Source: Lachnospiraceae bacterium
Lineage (GTDB): Bacteria > Bacillota > Clostridia > Lachnospirales > Lachnospiraceae
Direction of reading: 5' to 3'
DNA: 51,156 nt
NCBI GenBank assembly: GCA_017439675.1
Contig: JAFSIQ010000042.1
Location: forward strand, 1 to 51,156
Shown here piece by piece: positions 15,804 to 25,250 of this stretch. Below the pieces are notes generated by a model. The model was not told where the DNA came from. It searched no databases and was given only the letters and a program-made list of their open reading frames with translations. Position 1 is the first letter of the stretch, and every line of letters begins with the position of its first letter. A program made the translations under genes and the position numbers.

Positions 15804-17192
15804 CTATCTCTGGAACAATTGCAATAATCCTTCCGGACGAGCATTCGCCTTGGTAAGAATTTGTAGTGCGCTCTGGCTTAACACATTCTGTTCCGTGTAT
15901 TCTGTAATCTCTTCTGCCATGTCTGTATCCTGCATTCTAGAAACAGCAGAAGTCAAGTTTTCATTAGCTGTTTCAAGATTTGTTACTGTATAATCCAAAC
16001 GATTTTGATATGCACCAAGCGAAGATCGAATCGCAGAAACCTTTGCAATAGCATCGTCAATTTTACCCATCGCAATTGTTGCATATTCATTGGTATAAAT
16101 GTTAATCTTATCAATTTCTAGTGACTCTGCCGTGGTCATGTTGATGTTAATGTCTACTGTCTGTCCTTCATTGTTACCAATTTGAACTACCATCGGACCT
16201 GCAGAAAGTATGGTGATATTCGCATCATATGCACCTGCATCTGGGTCAGTATCCAACACTAACTCAAATCCATTCTTATCTGTAACAGTGATGCGGTTAC
16301 CCTGTGCTTCCACTGTTGCGGTGTCCTCAAATCCAATACGCTCCCCATTTGCATCTGTCGAAAACTCAACGGTTGCATTGGTTCCATAAACAGTACTTCC
16401 ATCCACTCCAAATAACGCTGTCAACGAATCATTTGTAGCAGTCACTGTAATCCACTGCTCACTTCCATATTGCTGTGTTATTAGGTCTCCTGTCTCAGCA
16501 GTAAAATCAATACCAATCTTTGCAGCCGCATCTCGAATTTTCTCATTTACCTGATCCGTTGTCATGCCGGCCTTTATTTCAATCTCAAACCGATTGATTA
16601 ACAAAGTTCCCTCCTGCTCTAGTGTAATCACTGTTCCCGCTGCCAATGGGGTAATACTACTCTTTGCCTGCGTACCTACTCCTGTAATAGATAAACCATA
16701 TTCATTGGGCTCAATATCTCCACCGATTTCCACAATCTCAAGGGCTTCCACATCAGTATAACCCTTCTTGTTCAGTTCACCATTTAGAAGCTTACGACCA
16801 TTGAAATCTGTGGTTTCTGATATACGGTCTAATTCATCCTGAAGCTGGACAATCTCATCCTGCATTGCATCCTTATCCTCTTCCGCGTAGGTCTCATTTG
16901 CCGCCCTAACTGCAAGCTCTCTCATACGCGCCAAGATGGAGTGCACTTCATTCAAAGCTCCCTCTGCTGTCTGAATTAGAGAGATACCGTCATTGGAATT
17001 CGTTACTGCTCTCTCCAAACCGCGAATCTGTGAATTCATTCGCTGGGAAATAGCTTTTCCTGCTGGGTCATCCGAAGACTTGTTAATCTTATATCCAGAA
17101 GAAAGTCTCTCCATGGACTTTGTCAAATTGCGGTTAATTGCGTTCAAGTTATTATTTGCCAAATAAGCAAGTGCGTTATGATTCAATCTCAT
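15804..17192 (-). CDS. fliC: Flagellin
   Basis: The filament protein of the flagellum, 462 residues. The N-terminal D0/D1 part has LNHNALAYLANNNLNAINR, RLSSGYKINKSSDDPAGKA and the NDGISLIQTAEGALNE stretch. The C-terminal D1/D0 part has SRMQDTDMAEEITEYT and ends QILTKANARPEGLLQLFQR, the usual export and assembly end. The central 200 residues (about 160-360) form the variable surface domains, rich in Thr, Asp and Gly. The ATG at 17192 has GAGGTG 6 bases upstream, so the GTG three codons earlier is not used. A sigma-28 promoter lies about 105 bp upstream. Confidence 0.97.
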   Translation of the reverse strand: MRLNHNALAYLANNNLNAINRNLTKSMERLSSGYKINKSSDDPAGKAISQRMNSQIRGLERAVTNSNDGISLIQTAEGALNEVHSILARMRELAVRAANETYAEEDKDAMQDEIVQLQDELDRISETTDFNGRKLLNGELNKKGYTDVEALEIVEIGGDIEPNEYGLSITGVGTQAKSSITPLAAGTVITLEQEGTLLINRFEIEIKAGMTTDQVNEKIRDAAAKIGIDFTAETGDLITQQYGSEQWITVTATNDSLTALFGVDGSTVYGTNATVEFSTDANGERIGFEDTATVEAQGNRITVTDKNGFELVLDTDPDAGAYDANITILSAGPMVVQIGNNEGQTVDININMTTAESLEIDKINIYTNEYATIAMGKIDDAIAKVSAIRSSLGAYQNRLDYTVTNLETANENLTSAVSRMQDTDMAEEITEYTEQNVLSQSALQILTKANARPEGLLQLFQR

Positions 17193-17293
17193 CGTTCTCA
17201 CCTCTGTCTAATCTTATATAAGCGGCAGAAACTCCCTTTTCTAACCCACTGCTTTTTTCTATCGGAAATCCTTTTCCCCATTTTTCATCTAAC

Positions 17294-20200
17294 TTAATTA
17301 TCGGCAGTAATTCCCGTTAACTTAATAGCTGTTAGCAACTGCTTTGCAACCTTATAAAGCTTAGATGTGGCAACCTCCTGGCGGTTAGTCGTTTCGGTAT
17401 ACTGCATTGGTTTTGTACCATCTAGGCGCACATCCTTAATTCCCATTCCCGCCTTGGCAAACACTGAACGAAGGGTTAACTCATTATCCTCTAGCTTCCT
17501 CTGTCCACTCTCATCCTCCGTCACAATATAACCCTCTAGTTGATCACCGGTCACACGCATAAATGCTTCTAACACACCATACTTTCCAGTGTCCATAGTA
17601 GCGGTGATTTCACCTGCATTGCTTCCATCACGTAAAATGGAAACCTTCATAATGCTAACTTCATTGTCCATCACTAACGGAATGCGGAATACATCCTCCG
17701 CCACTGCCCGCATGGCAATTGGCATACCAGCATTCAAATGCTTTAATGCTTGAATATCCATGGCAGTGATGGTACCATCCGCTTCCTTTTCATGAACTGC
17801 CTCTGAGAGCGCAGAGCGTATGTTTTCCAAACCGTACACCACGTCGTCCTTACTCTCTAAGTTCTCTAATATGCTTGCTTCCTGACGGGTAATCTTGTCC
17901 CGACTCTCCTTCGGGAGATTATTCTTAATCTTACGCACCATACCATAAATGCTGTCCTCACCATACATCACCTGATGTGTGGCAATTAAGTTTGTCACAG
18001 TATGTGGCATGTCATGTGCCTCCAACATAGTGGCAACACTGTCCTCATAGGATAACGCTTCCTGTAGGTCTTGATACAACTGCTCTGCAAGCTCACTTTG
18101 CCCCACACCATTGTCCGCTGCCTTCATAAGGGAGTTCAACTCCTCAAAGCTCATATTGCGGTAGTCCATACTCTCTAAGCTCTTCAAGGTTTCCGGTCTG
18201 ATGTGACGCAAAATGCTACCGGCAAGAGTCTGGTTATACGCTGTCTGTACCTGAGAAAGAATACTCTCCCCCCGTGTCTCCACAGAAACTCTTTCACCAA
18301 ATTTATCATCCACAGAAAAATCCATACCCTGCACCTTCCGGCTCTTATCAGCTGCAAACAGATTGTTAAGCGTTACCTCCTGACCATTTCGCACCACAGC
18401 ACCAATATCCTTACCATGAGATTTCTGCACCTTGTCTAGCAAACGGTAAATACCAATAAAACTCTTTCTCTCCTCTTCGGTAATAGCATTTTGTCGGTCC
18501 ATCTGATAGAGGAACTCGCTAAATCGTTGTTCATCCGTCACACCGCGGATTTCTCTTTGCTGCATAATTTCTTCATTTAATCCGTCGATTGTCATGTTGA
18601 GTGGATTCTTTCCCTCGCGGATAAGATTTAACACAATCTGTGGTGTCAGCGTTTCAAACATCTGTTGTACCTTTGCATCCGCTGACTTTACGCTGGCAAT
18701 ATTACCACGGTTAAGTTCCATTTGATTATGTGCCAGAATCCGAATTGCCCGTTGATTTTCCTCATTGCGGTCCATACCCATATCAGACAAAATGTCGTCA
18801 ATATTTTGAAAAGCGTCCGTAATAGAATCTCCCATATCCCGTCTCGGCTTTGTCATCATAGTTTCGTATGCTACCCCTGCCAAGGAAGACTTGATGCGCA
18901 CACCCGTTTCATACAATGCACCCACCGTAATGCTCGGTCTCTTTACCATTTCTCCAATGGTGTACTCTGGTAACACCTTAAGACCTTCTGTCTGCTTAAG
19001 ACTTTCTTTCAACAAATCCACATCATCCGGTATGTCATGCAAATCATGAGCAGAAACCACATTCTCATAAAATTGGTTCTCCTGTTCCCGCAACGCATCC
19101 ACTATCTGAGACAACGGCTTTGCATCAATGTTAATATCTAATTTTACTAGACGGGTAGCTGCCTCCACCGTCATAGAAAGGCGAATCTCTTCCAACTGTC
19201 TTCTGGCACTCACTGCATTAGGGTTCGTGGAGAGAGGTATTCCCGTCTCTGCCATATTCTCCTGTCCTGCACCGCTTAATGAAAGGCTTGCACCTTCCAC
19301 ACCAGTATTCACTGGAGTACGCATTCTGGCAATGTCTGCACTTCGCATGGAACTGTTATAAAGGTAAGAAATACTGAGTGGCTTGCCCTGAGCCACTGCT
19401 TTATCCACCGCCCGAGGCGTAATTCCCTGCACCTTTTCCACCAACTGCGTCGCTTTGTCATGCAAGGTTCTTCCATGGATTCTCGCCTGCTCCGGCGTAT
19501 TCCCCATGGCAATCTGTTCTTCAATGTTAGCTTCCACCTGAGACACCTGTATTCCTCTTTGATTCACATAATTCACACTCATGTAGGTTCTTAAGGAATC
19601 CACTGTAATCGGCAGTTCATGACTTAACATGAATTTAGCACCAGACAGACTTTGCTCTGTTACCGACATGCCAGCAGCCTCAATAATTCCGGTCACCTGA
19701 GGATAAATATCGTTCCACACCTGATTGTGAATCGGCATTTCCTGAAATGGGCTGCCCTCATTAACACTATTCTTCGCAATATCAAGGTTCTCTATGGTCA
19801 AATCCATATGGTTTTTTACCATATAAATCATCTGCTCTTCCGTAATAACTGGTTTGTCCCCATTCTTAATGGTTTCATTTTGGGAAGCTGTTACCGCCTG
19901 GGTTGTACCATCATTTGCACCACCTTGCGCTGATGCAGTTCTCATATTACCTAGGGTTGTTGCATCTGCCACCTTACTTTCCGCCGCACTGACAATATAA
20001 CCTTCACTGTTTAATCTGGCACCGCCCGGATACGGTGTACTTTCCGGTTGTACGGTAGGCTCTGCCCCTTCCGTGATAGTTCCTTCTGGTATTGTTGCCG
20101 TCATATCTACAGCAGGAGTCGCATACCCATCCTTTCCTGCCATAACGCTTTCTCGAAGCCTTCCGATGGTTTCCTTCACCACATCGCTGATGCGCTCATT

Positions 20201-20794
20201 TACCTCATCCTGATGCTCGCTAGTTCGGATATTGATGACCATTCCCATCAAATCAGAGAGCGTTGCATTGGTCACATCAATCTGCATCATGCGAAGCTTA
20301 CCAATTTCCTCCGAAGAAAGAGAACGGAGAATTTCCTTCTGGTTCTCCTTCGCCTGCTTTTCATCTAAAGCACCATCTAAGTTTTCCTTAATCATGTCAG
20401 AAAACTGCTCTGTGCTCTGTATCACCTGAGCGCTAGTTGCTACATCTAACATAGGTGCCTGTTCCTGTGGCTCCGTACCCACAATCTTTAAAGATACCTG
20501 CTTACCTGCCGCTTCCTGTATCTTTAGATAAATGGTGTCTCCTGGCTTTGCACTATCCAGTTCCTTAGCTGCTTTTGTCTTAATCTGGATGCCATTTAAG
20601 TCAAGCACTGGTTCTTTGCCACCTTTCACCAATTTGCAAGCAAGCAAATCTCCCACACTGTTGCCATTTAAAATGCTACTGGCACTTCTTCCTTTTCCAT
20701 TCGCACCTTCCTTGCCACCGGCAACGCCTACACCGCCAAATAATGTATTGTCAAATCCCGATTGATTATTATTTCCCGTAATCTGATAATTCAT
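17294..20794 (-). CDS. Giant FliK-like protein of unknown function (DUF6240-like)
   Basis: A 1166-residue hydrophilic protein without signal peptide or membrane helix. The N-terminal 110 residues contain a small beta domain (LLACKLVKGGKEPVLDLNG and PGDTIYLKIQEAAGKQVSLKI) like the start of FliK-type hook-length proteins. The long middle is mostly helical with several repeats of a pattern such as LPITVDSLRTYMS, MTIDGLNEEIM and MSFEELNSLMK. The last 130 residues (RIPLVMDNEVSIMKVSIL, then GEITATMDTGKYGVLEAFMRV) resemble the FliK C-terminal domain. Position directly before flagellin suggests a flagellar or hook-length role. I believe it corresponds to the Lachnospiraceae family listed as DUF6240, from memory only. 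An AGAGGTG site precedes the ATG. Confidence 0.75.
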   Translation of the reverse strand: MNYQITGNNNQSGFDNTLFGGVGVAGGKEGANGKGRSASSILNGNSVGDLLACKLVKGGKEPVLDLNGIQIKTKAAKELDSAKPGDTIYLKIQEAAGKQVSLKIVGTEPQEQAPMLDVATSAQVIQSTEQFSDMIKENLDGALDEKQAKENQKEILRSLSSEEIGKLRMMQIDVTNATLSDLMGMVINIRTSEHQDEVNERISDVVKETIGRLRESVMAGKDGYATPAVDMTATIPEGTITEGAEPTVQPESTPYPGGARLNSEGYIVSAAESKVADATTLGNMRTASAQGGANDGTTQAVTASQNETIKNGDKPVITEEQMIYMVKNHMDLTIENLDIAKNSVNEGSPFQEMPIHNQVWNDIYPQVTGIIEAAGMSVTEQSLSGAKFMLSHELPITVDSLRTYMSVNYVNQRGIQVSQVEANIEEQIAMGNTPEQARIHGRTLHDKATQLVEKVQGITPRAVDKAVAQGKPLSISYLYNSSMRSADIARMRTPVNTGVEGASLSLSGAGQENMAETGIPLSTNPNAVSARRQLEEIRLSMTVEAATRLVKLDINIDAKPLSQIVDALREQENQFYENVVSAHDLHDIPDDVDLLKESLKQTEGLKVLPEYTIGEMVKRPSITVGALYETGVRIKSSLAGVAYETMMTKPRRDMGDSITDAFQNIDDILSDMGMDRNEENQRAIRILAHNQMELNRGNIASVKSADAKVQQMFETLTPQIVLNLIREGKNPLNMTIDGLNEEIMQQREIRGVTDEQRFSEFLYQMDRQNAITEEERKSFIGIYRLLDKVQKSHGKDIGAVVRNGQEVTLNNLFAADKSRKVQGMDFSVDDKFGERVSVETRGESILSQVQTAYNQTLAGSILRHIRPETLKSLESMDYRNMSFEELNSLMKAADNGVGQSELAEQLYQDLQEALSYEDSVATMLEAHDMPHTVTNLIATHQVMYGEDSIYGMVRKIKNNLPKESRDKITRQEASILENLESKDDVVYGLENIRSALSEAVHEKEADGTITAMDIQALKHLNAGMPIAMRAVAEDVFRIPLVMDNEVSIMKVSILRDGSNAGEITATMDTGKYGVLEAFMRVTGDQLEGYIVTEDESGQRKLEDNELTLRSVFAKAGMGIKDVRLDGTKPMQYTETTNRQEVATSKLYKVAKQLLTAIKLTGITADN
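17298..17324 (-). promoter_or_regulatory. Sigma-28 (FliA/SigD) promoter of flagellin inside the upstream gene
   Basis: On the minus strand TAAG (17324-17321) is followed after exactly 15 bases by GCCGATAA (17305-17298). This matches the sigma-28 consensus TAAA-N15-GCCGATAA with a single mismatch. The -10 box overlaps the last codons of the FliK-like gene, whose stop is at 17294-17296. The transcript would start near 17290 and leave a leader of about 98 bases. Confidence 0.85.
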
Positions 20795-20926
20795 ATGGAC
20801 ACCTCTTTCTATACTCTCAATCTACTTTGTATATCTGAATATCATTTCTATCATTCTTTATTGTTGTGAAATTTTACCTAATTCCATAGTCTATATTGTA
20901 TGTCGGAAAAAAGCAGAATTTTCTAA

Positions 20927-20988
20927 AGAGAAAAACCCTTAAGTAGCATATGGTTCTTCTCCTCCATTCCACTCAAGGGTTCTTCTCT
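20927..20988 (-). terminator. Terminator of the Lys-rich protein / plsC unit
   Basis: AACCCTTAAGT (20934-20944) pairs with ACTCAAGGGTT (20971-20981) with one G-U pair, extended by AGAG/CTCT outside. On the minus strand the stem runs into a U-rich stretch, TTTTTCTCTTT. The rest of the 240-bp gap holds only the ribosome binding site of the FliK-like gene. Confidence 0.7.
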
Positions 20989-21034
20989 TTTTCTATCTTT
21001 ATATTCTTTATCTATCAAACATCACAAACAACGA

Positions 21035-21601
21035 TTACTGCGTAATCTTCTTAGCCTGTTCTTTTTTCTTCTTAGCAGCTTCTTTTGCAGCCTTCTTTTC
21101 ATTTATCGTCTTTTCGTCTGCTTCCATTTCCTTCTGAAGCTCTCGCTGCTTTGCACGCATCTTAGCACCAAAGCTCTTCTTGGCAGGCTCCTCCGTAGCA
21201 GCCTTGTTCTTCTTCTTTCCACGGATGCTCTTAATCTCTACAAGGTAGATACCGCTCACCATTGCCTTTACCTCACACTTGGTTGGAAGGTCGTCAAAAA
21301 TACCGTCATCACAAATCAAGTTGATAGTCTGTGGACCAATCTTTGCCTTTACCACAGGAACCTTTGCATTGCGGTAGCGCTTTGGTGTCTGGTCCATAAC
21401 CACCTTTGGAAGACCTGCTTCCTTAATCTTCATCATTTTTTTGTCAATAATCAACATGGAAGTCATCTGTGCTGCTTCCTTCATCTGTTGGCGTTGCTCC
21501 ATCTGCTGCTTTTGCATTTTCTTTCCCCAACGGTACAATAAAATACAAGCAACCACCAACACCACCAGAACAATCAATGTAATCATAATTGGCTTTGTCA
21601 T
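21035..21601 (-). CDS. Membrane-anchored Lys-rich protein of unknown function
   Basis: I do not recognise this 188-residue protein. One N-terminal membrane helix (about residues 4-22) is followed by WGKKMQKQQMEQRQQMKEAA, a charged helix. A middle part (about 50-130) seems folded, with IGPQTINLICDDGIFDDLP and VSGIYLVEIKSIRG. The last 55 residues are an extremely Lys/Glu/Ala-rich tail likely to form a long helix that could bind RNA, the ribosome or the membrane surface. It follows plsC by 27 bp and probably shares its transcript. The DNA reads like its neighbours. Confidence 0.7.
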   Translation of the reverse strand: MTKPIMITLIVLVVLVVACILLYRWGKKMQKQQMEQRQQMKEAAQMTSMLIIDKKMMKIKEAGLPKVVMDQTPKRYRNAKVPVVKAKIGPQTINLICDDGIFDDLPTKCEVKAMVSGIYLVEIKSIRGKKKNKAATEEPAKKSFGAKMRAKQRELQKEMEADEKTINEKKAAKEAAKKKKEQAKKITQ

Positions 21602-21628
21602 GTCTTTCCTCCTATTCCTTTTGGACGC

Positions 21629-22354
21629 TTACGCGTCCTGTTCTCTCTTAAATGTTTCCTCTATTATACTCTGTACATAACTACCGGCTTTTTTCCTCTG
21701 CTCCTTTGGAAGGTCTTTGATATAAAATGGCTCCCCATAGATAACCTTGACCTTACCCTTTCGGATATCAAATCCTGGACGAACCTCCAAGAGCTTATCC
21801 GTATCAATCACCGTTACTGGAACCACCAGGCATTCCGCTTTCTCTGCCATTTTGAGACTTCCTTCTTTGAATGGCAACATAGTGTCCTTTCCATTACGGG
21901 TTCCCTCTGGGAAAATCACCATGGAGATTCCCTGACGAATCTGCCCTGCACCGTCCTTGATCATCTGCATACCAGAGCGCAAATCATTGCGGTCTAGAAA
22001 CAGACAGGCAATGTCCTTCATCCACCATGCCAGTAGCGGAAACTTTAGCATTTCAGCCTTTGCAACAAAACCCGGTCTCTTCCCACTGGTGGTATGTAAC
22101 ACCAAAATGTCAAAATAACTTCTATGATTAGAAACAAACAAAACCGGTTCCTTTGGAATATTTTCTTTTCCCTTTACCTCTATCTTGACTCCAGACTGGA
22201 ACAACTCCCATCGAAAACTCCAGTATACAAGAAAGTTACCCAGCTTGTATCGCAGCTTCGGATTGACCTTTCCAATCAACACCAAAATGCCATGTACAGG
22301 CATCATAATAATAAGATACACAAACAAGTAAAATAATACTAAAAAACTTCTCAA
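21629..22354 (-). CDS. plsC: Lysophospholipid acyltransferase (PlsC-like)
   Basis: The enzyme acylates lysophosphatidic acid to phosphatidic acid at the membrane. The HX4D catalytic motif is in SNHRSYFDI and the glycerol-phosphate binding motif in FPEGTRNGKD. The N-terminal hydrophobic helix (FYLFVYLIIMMPVHGIL) anchors it. The TTG at 22354 is chosen because AGAAGG lies 7 bases upstream; an ATG at 22372 has no ribosome binding site and adds only MEEGEE. It is followed closely by the Lys-rich membrane protein. Confidence 0.9.
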   Translation of the reverse strand: MRSFLVLFYLFVYLIIMMPVHGILVLIGKVNPKLRYKLGNFLVYWSFRWELFQSGVKIEVKGKENIPKEPVLFVSNHRSYFDILVLHTTSGKRPGFVAKAEMLKFPLLAWWMKDIACLFLDRNDLRSGMQMIKDGAGQIRQGISMVIFPEGTRNGKDTMLPFKEGSLKMAEKAECLVVPVTVIDTDKLLEVRPGFDIRKGKVKVIYGEPFYIKDLPKEQRKKAGSYVQSIIEETFKREQDA

Positions 22355-22472
22355 TTCTTCGCCTTCTTCCATTTATCAAAATTCTTGTAATCGTAAGTTT
22401 GTAGGGCTTCTTCACCAAAGCCCTATAAACTTTGTATATCACAATTTTCTTCAAAACAGTTTCGAAAAATCT

Positions 22473-24005
22473 CTATCTTCCGTACAACTTTGCAGTCTCA
22501 TATAGTCTTTCTTCCAAATGCTTGGTCAAATCTTCCTGCTTAAATCTCCAAGCCCAGTTACCTTCACCCACACCTGGTGTGTTCATTCTCGCCCAGGAGT
22601 CTAAGCAAAGTATATCCTGCATTGGAACGATAGCCATATTTGCTACAGATGAGAAGCATGCGCGAATCAATGTCCAGCACACATCACCACCATCTGTGTT
22701 GTAATATCTTCTAAGCTTATCTCTAGACTGCTCGTAACATTTCTGATACCAGCCAAGTGTGGTATCGTTGTCATGTGTACCGGTATAGCACACACAGTTA
22801 CGAATAAAGTTATGTGGAAGGAAGCTGTTCTCATCTGGATTCTCAAATCCAAACTGCAAAATCTTCATTCCCGGTAAACCAAACTTGTCTCTAAGGTCGA
22901 TAACCGACTGGTCAATCTCACCCAAGTCCTCAGCGATAATTGGCATGTTATAGCCAAGTGTCGCCTCAAGCTGTGTGAAGAAATTCACACCCGGTGCCTG
23001 CACCCATTTACCATTAATCGCAGTCTCCTCTCCATAAGGAACTGCCCAAAATTTATCAAATCCTCTAAAATGGTCAATTCTTACAAAGTCCGCCAACTTC
23101 AACTGGTGACGAATGCGGTTAAACCACCACTCATATCCTGTCTTTGTGTGCTCTTTCCACTTATACAACGGATTTCCCCAAAGCTGTCCTGTTGCGGAGA
23201 AATAATCTGGTGGTACACCAGCCACAGTCTTTGGATATCCCTTGGTATCTAAATCAAACAACTTCTTGTTGCACCATACATCCACGCTATCCCAAGCGAC
23301 GAAAATTGGAATATCGCCTACAATCTTAATGTTCTTTGCATTTGCATACTCCTTTAAAGCAAACCACTGCTTGTGGAATAAAAACTGGATAAAGCGATAG
23401 TATCCAACCTCTTTGGATAACTTTGTCATCCATTCTAGCTTCTGCTTTGCAGTTGGCTTCTTTAACGAATCCTCCCACATATACCAAGGCGCACCCTGAA
23501 AATAATCCTTTCCTGCCATGAATAGTGCATAGTCATCCAACCAATCGGATGTAGTGCAAAATTCGGTGTAATCCAACATAAATGCTTCATCTGTAGAATA
23601 CAAATCCTCTATATTGCTATCCAGAAAACGCTCATATGCTTTTTTCAAAAGCTCTGTCTTAAATGCAATTACATCGCCGTACTCAATCTTGCATGGATTC
23701 CACTGTGGCATTTCATAAAAATCCTCATCCCAAAGCAGCTTTGCCTCTCTCAAATCATCAATGCTGATGATGTAAGGCTGTCCTGCAAAGGATGAAAAAG
23801 GCTGATATGGCGAATCACCAAAACCAGTGTGTCCAAGTGGCAACACCTGCCAAAGATTCAAGCCTGCTCTCTCCAAAAAATCTATAAATGCATAGGCTCC
23901 CGGTCCCAAATCTCCAATTCCGTACTTGCCCGGAAAAGAAGTTGGATGCACAAGGATACCCGCATACTTATCGTAGTTCATTCCCAATGCTGAATTGTCA
24001 GTCAT
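22473..24005 (-). CDS. malQ: 4-alpha-glucanotransferase (GH77)
   Basis: Amylomaltase transfers alpha-1,4-glucan chains between oligosaccharides, working with glycogen or maltodextrin enzymes in the cytosol. The 510-residue length is normal. Typical segments are PTSFPGKYGIGDLG near the N-terminus, FVRIDHFRGFDKFWAVP with the catalytic nucleophile Asp, and IIAEDLGEI with the acid/base Glu, followed by YTGTHDNDT. A GGAGG site precedes the ATG. No other glycogen genes are adjacent. Confidence 0.96.
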   Translation of the reverse strand: MTDNSALGMNYDKYAGILVHPTSFPGKYGIGDLGPGAYAFIDFLERAGLNLWQVLPLGHTGFGDSPYQPFSSFAGQPYIISIDDLREAKLLWDEDFYEMPQWNPCKIEYGDVIAFKTELLKKAYERFLDSNIEDLYSTDEAFMLDYTEFCTTSDWLDDYALFMAGKDYFQGAPWYMWEDSLKKPTAKQKLEWMTKLSKEVGYYRFIQFLFHKQWFALKEYANAKNIKIVGDIPIFVAWDSVDVWCNKKLFDLDTKGYPKTVAGVPPDYFSATGQLWGNPLYKWKEHTKTGYEWWFNRIRHQLKLADFVRIDHFRGFDKFWAVPYGEETAINGKWVQAPGVNFFTQLEATLGYNMPIIAEDLGEIDQSVIDLRDKFGLPGMKILQFGFENPDENSFLPHNFIRNCVCYTGTHDNDTTLGWYQKCYEQSRDKLRRYYNTDGGDVCWTLIRACFSSVANMAIVPMQDILCLDSWARMNTPGVGEGNWAWRFKQEDLTKHLEERLYETAKLYGR

Positions 24006-24177
24006 TCTCCTATCCTCCGTGTTTCTATCTCATTGCTTTGCATTAAAATTACTAATTATGGATTATGAACCTTCTCTTGTTTCAAGCAAATGAGCTTTCA
24101 ACTCTGTCGTCCAATACCCACAAAACCACATTATACTTGTAAATTCTTGAAAATACAAGGGAAATAATACAATATAT

Positions 24178-25131
24178 TTATGCGATTACATTTCTCTCTT
24201 TTCCATCCAAAAACGCCTGAATATTAAGCTCTACTTCGTCAATCACACGTCGTCTTGCTTCCACGGTTCCCCAACCGATATGTGGAGTAAGAATAAGTCT
24301 GCTGTCATCCTTGAATGCCTGCAATGGATTGTCCGCTGTCATCGGCTCTACCTCGAATACATCCAATCCCGCTGCCATAATCTCGTTCTTGTTAAGAGCA
24401 TCCACCAATGCCTGCCCTGACACAATCGGTCCTCTTGCCACATTGATTAACACCGCTGTATTTTTCATTTTGCAAAATGCGTCTTCACCAAACAATCCAT
24501 TGGTCTTGTCATTTAACGGACAATGGACTGTGATGATATCTGAAGTGGTAAGCAACGTATCGAAATCTACCGTCTCATAATCCACATCATAGGTGTTCCC
24601 AGAGGCAGAGTAATAGATTACCTTAGCACCGAAGGCTTCTGCAATCTTGGCTGTGGCTCTACCAATAGCACCAAGACCCACAATACCCCAGGTTTTTCCT
24701 GCAATCTCGTGAAAATAATTTTCTACATGACAAAATGTAGAGCTTGCTGCATACTTGCCACTCTTCACAAAATCATTATAGTAGCTTAGCTTTTCATACA
24801 CAGATAAGAGAAGTGCTACAGTGTGCTGCGCCACACTGTCTGTAGAATAACCGGCAACATTTGCCACACGAATTCCTTGTGCCTTACAGTAAGCAATATC
24901 AATGTTGTTGTAGCCTGTCGCCGCTTCCGCTATCATGCGAACCTTAGAACCTGCCAAAACCGATTCATTAATTAACAGCTTATTAGACACAATAATATCT
25001 GCATCCCGAATGGTTTCCTTCACCTTCTCCTGTGGAAGATTCCCATATATCTCTAGCTCTCCAAACTTATTATATCCCTGGTAGGACATGTCCTTTCCCA
25101 CCGCATCTGCTTCTAATACTACAATTTTCAT
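24178..25131 (-). CDS. D-2-hydroxyacid dehydrogenase family protein
   Basis: A 317-residue NAD-dependent dehydrogenase that reduces a 2-oxoacid to a D-hydroxyacid or the reverse. The Rossmann motif VGLGAIG is near residue 150, and the catalytic Arg, Glu and His are in INVARGPIV, LDVFEVEP and TPHIGWG. The overall pattern is closest to glycerate/hydroxypyruvate reductases, but substrate cannot be assigned from sequence. It is a single gene between malQ and the carboxypeptidase gene. Confidence 0.92.
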   Translation of the reverse strand: MKIVVLEADAVGKDMSYQGYNKFGELEIYGNLPQEKVKETIRDADIIVSNKLLINESVLAGSKVRMIAEAATGYNNIDIAYCKAQGIRVANVAGYSTDSVAQHTVALLLSVYEKLSYYNDFVKSGKYAASSTFCHVENYFHEIAGKTWGIVGLGAIGRATAKIAEAFGAKVIYYSASGNTYDVDYETVDFDTLLTTSDIITVHCPLNDKTNGLFGEDAFCKMKNTAVLINVARGPIVSGQALVDALNKNEIMAAGLDVFEVEPMTADNPLQAFKDDSRLILTPHIGWGTVEARRRVIDEVELNIQAFLDGKERNVIA

Positions 25132-25250
25132 CTATCTAATCCTCGCCATCTACCTCATCTTTTCTCAACTGTAGAGTTTTCTTTCCCACATATGTATGAT
25201 ACATTTATTGTCCGACGCTTCCTTTTTCGCTACTTACTTCTATTAGTAGT

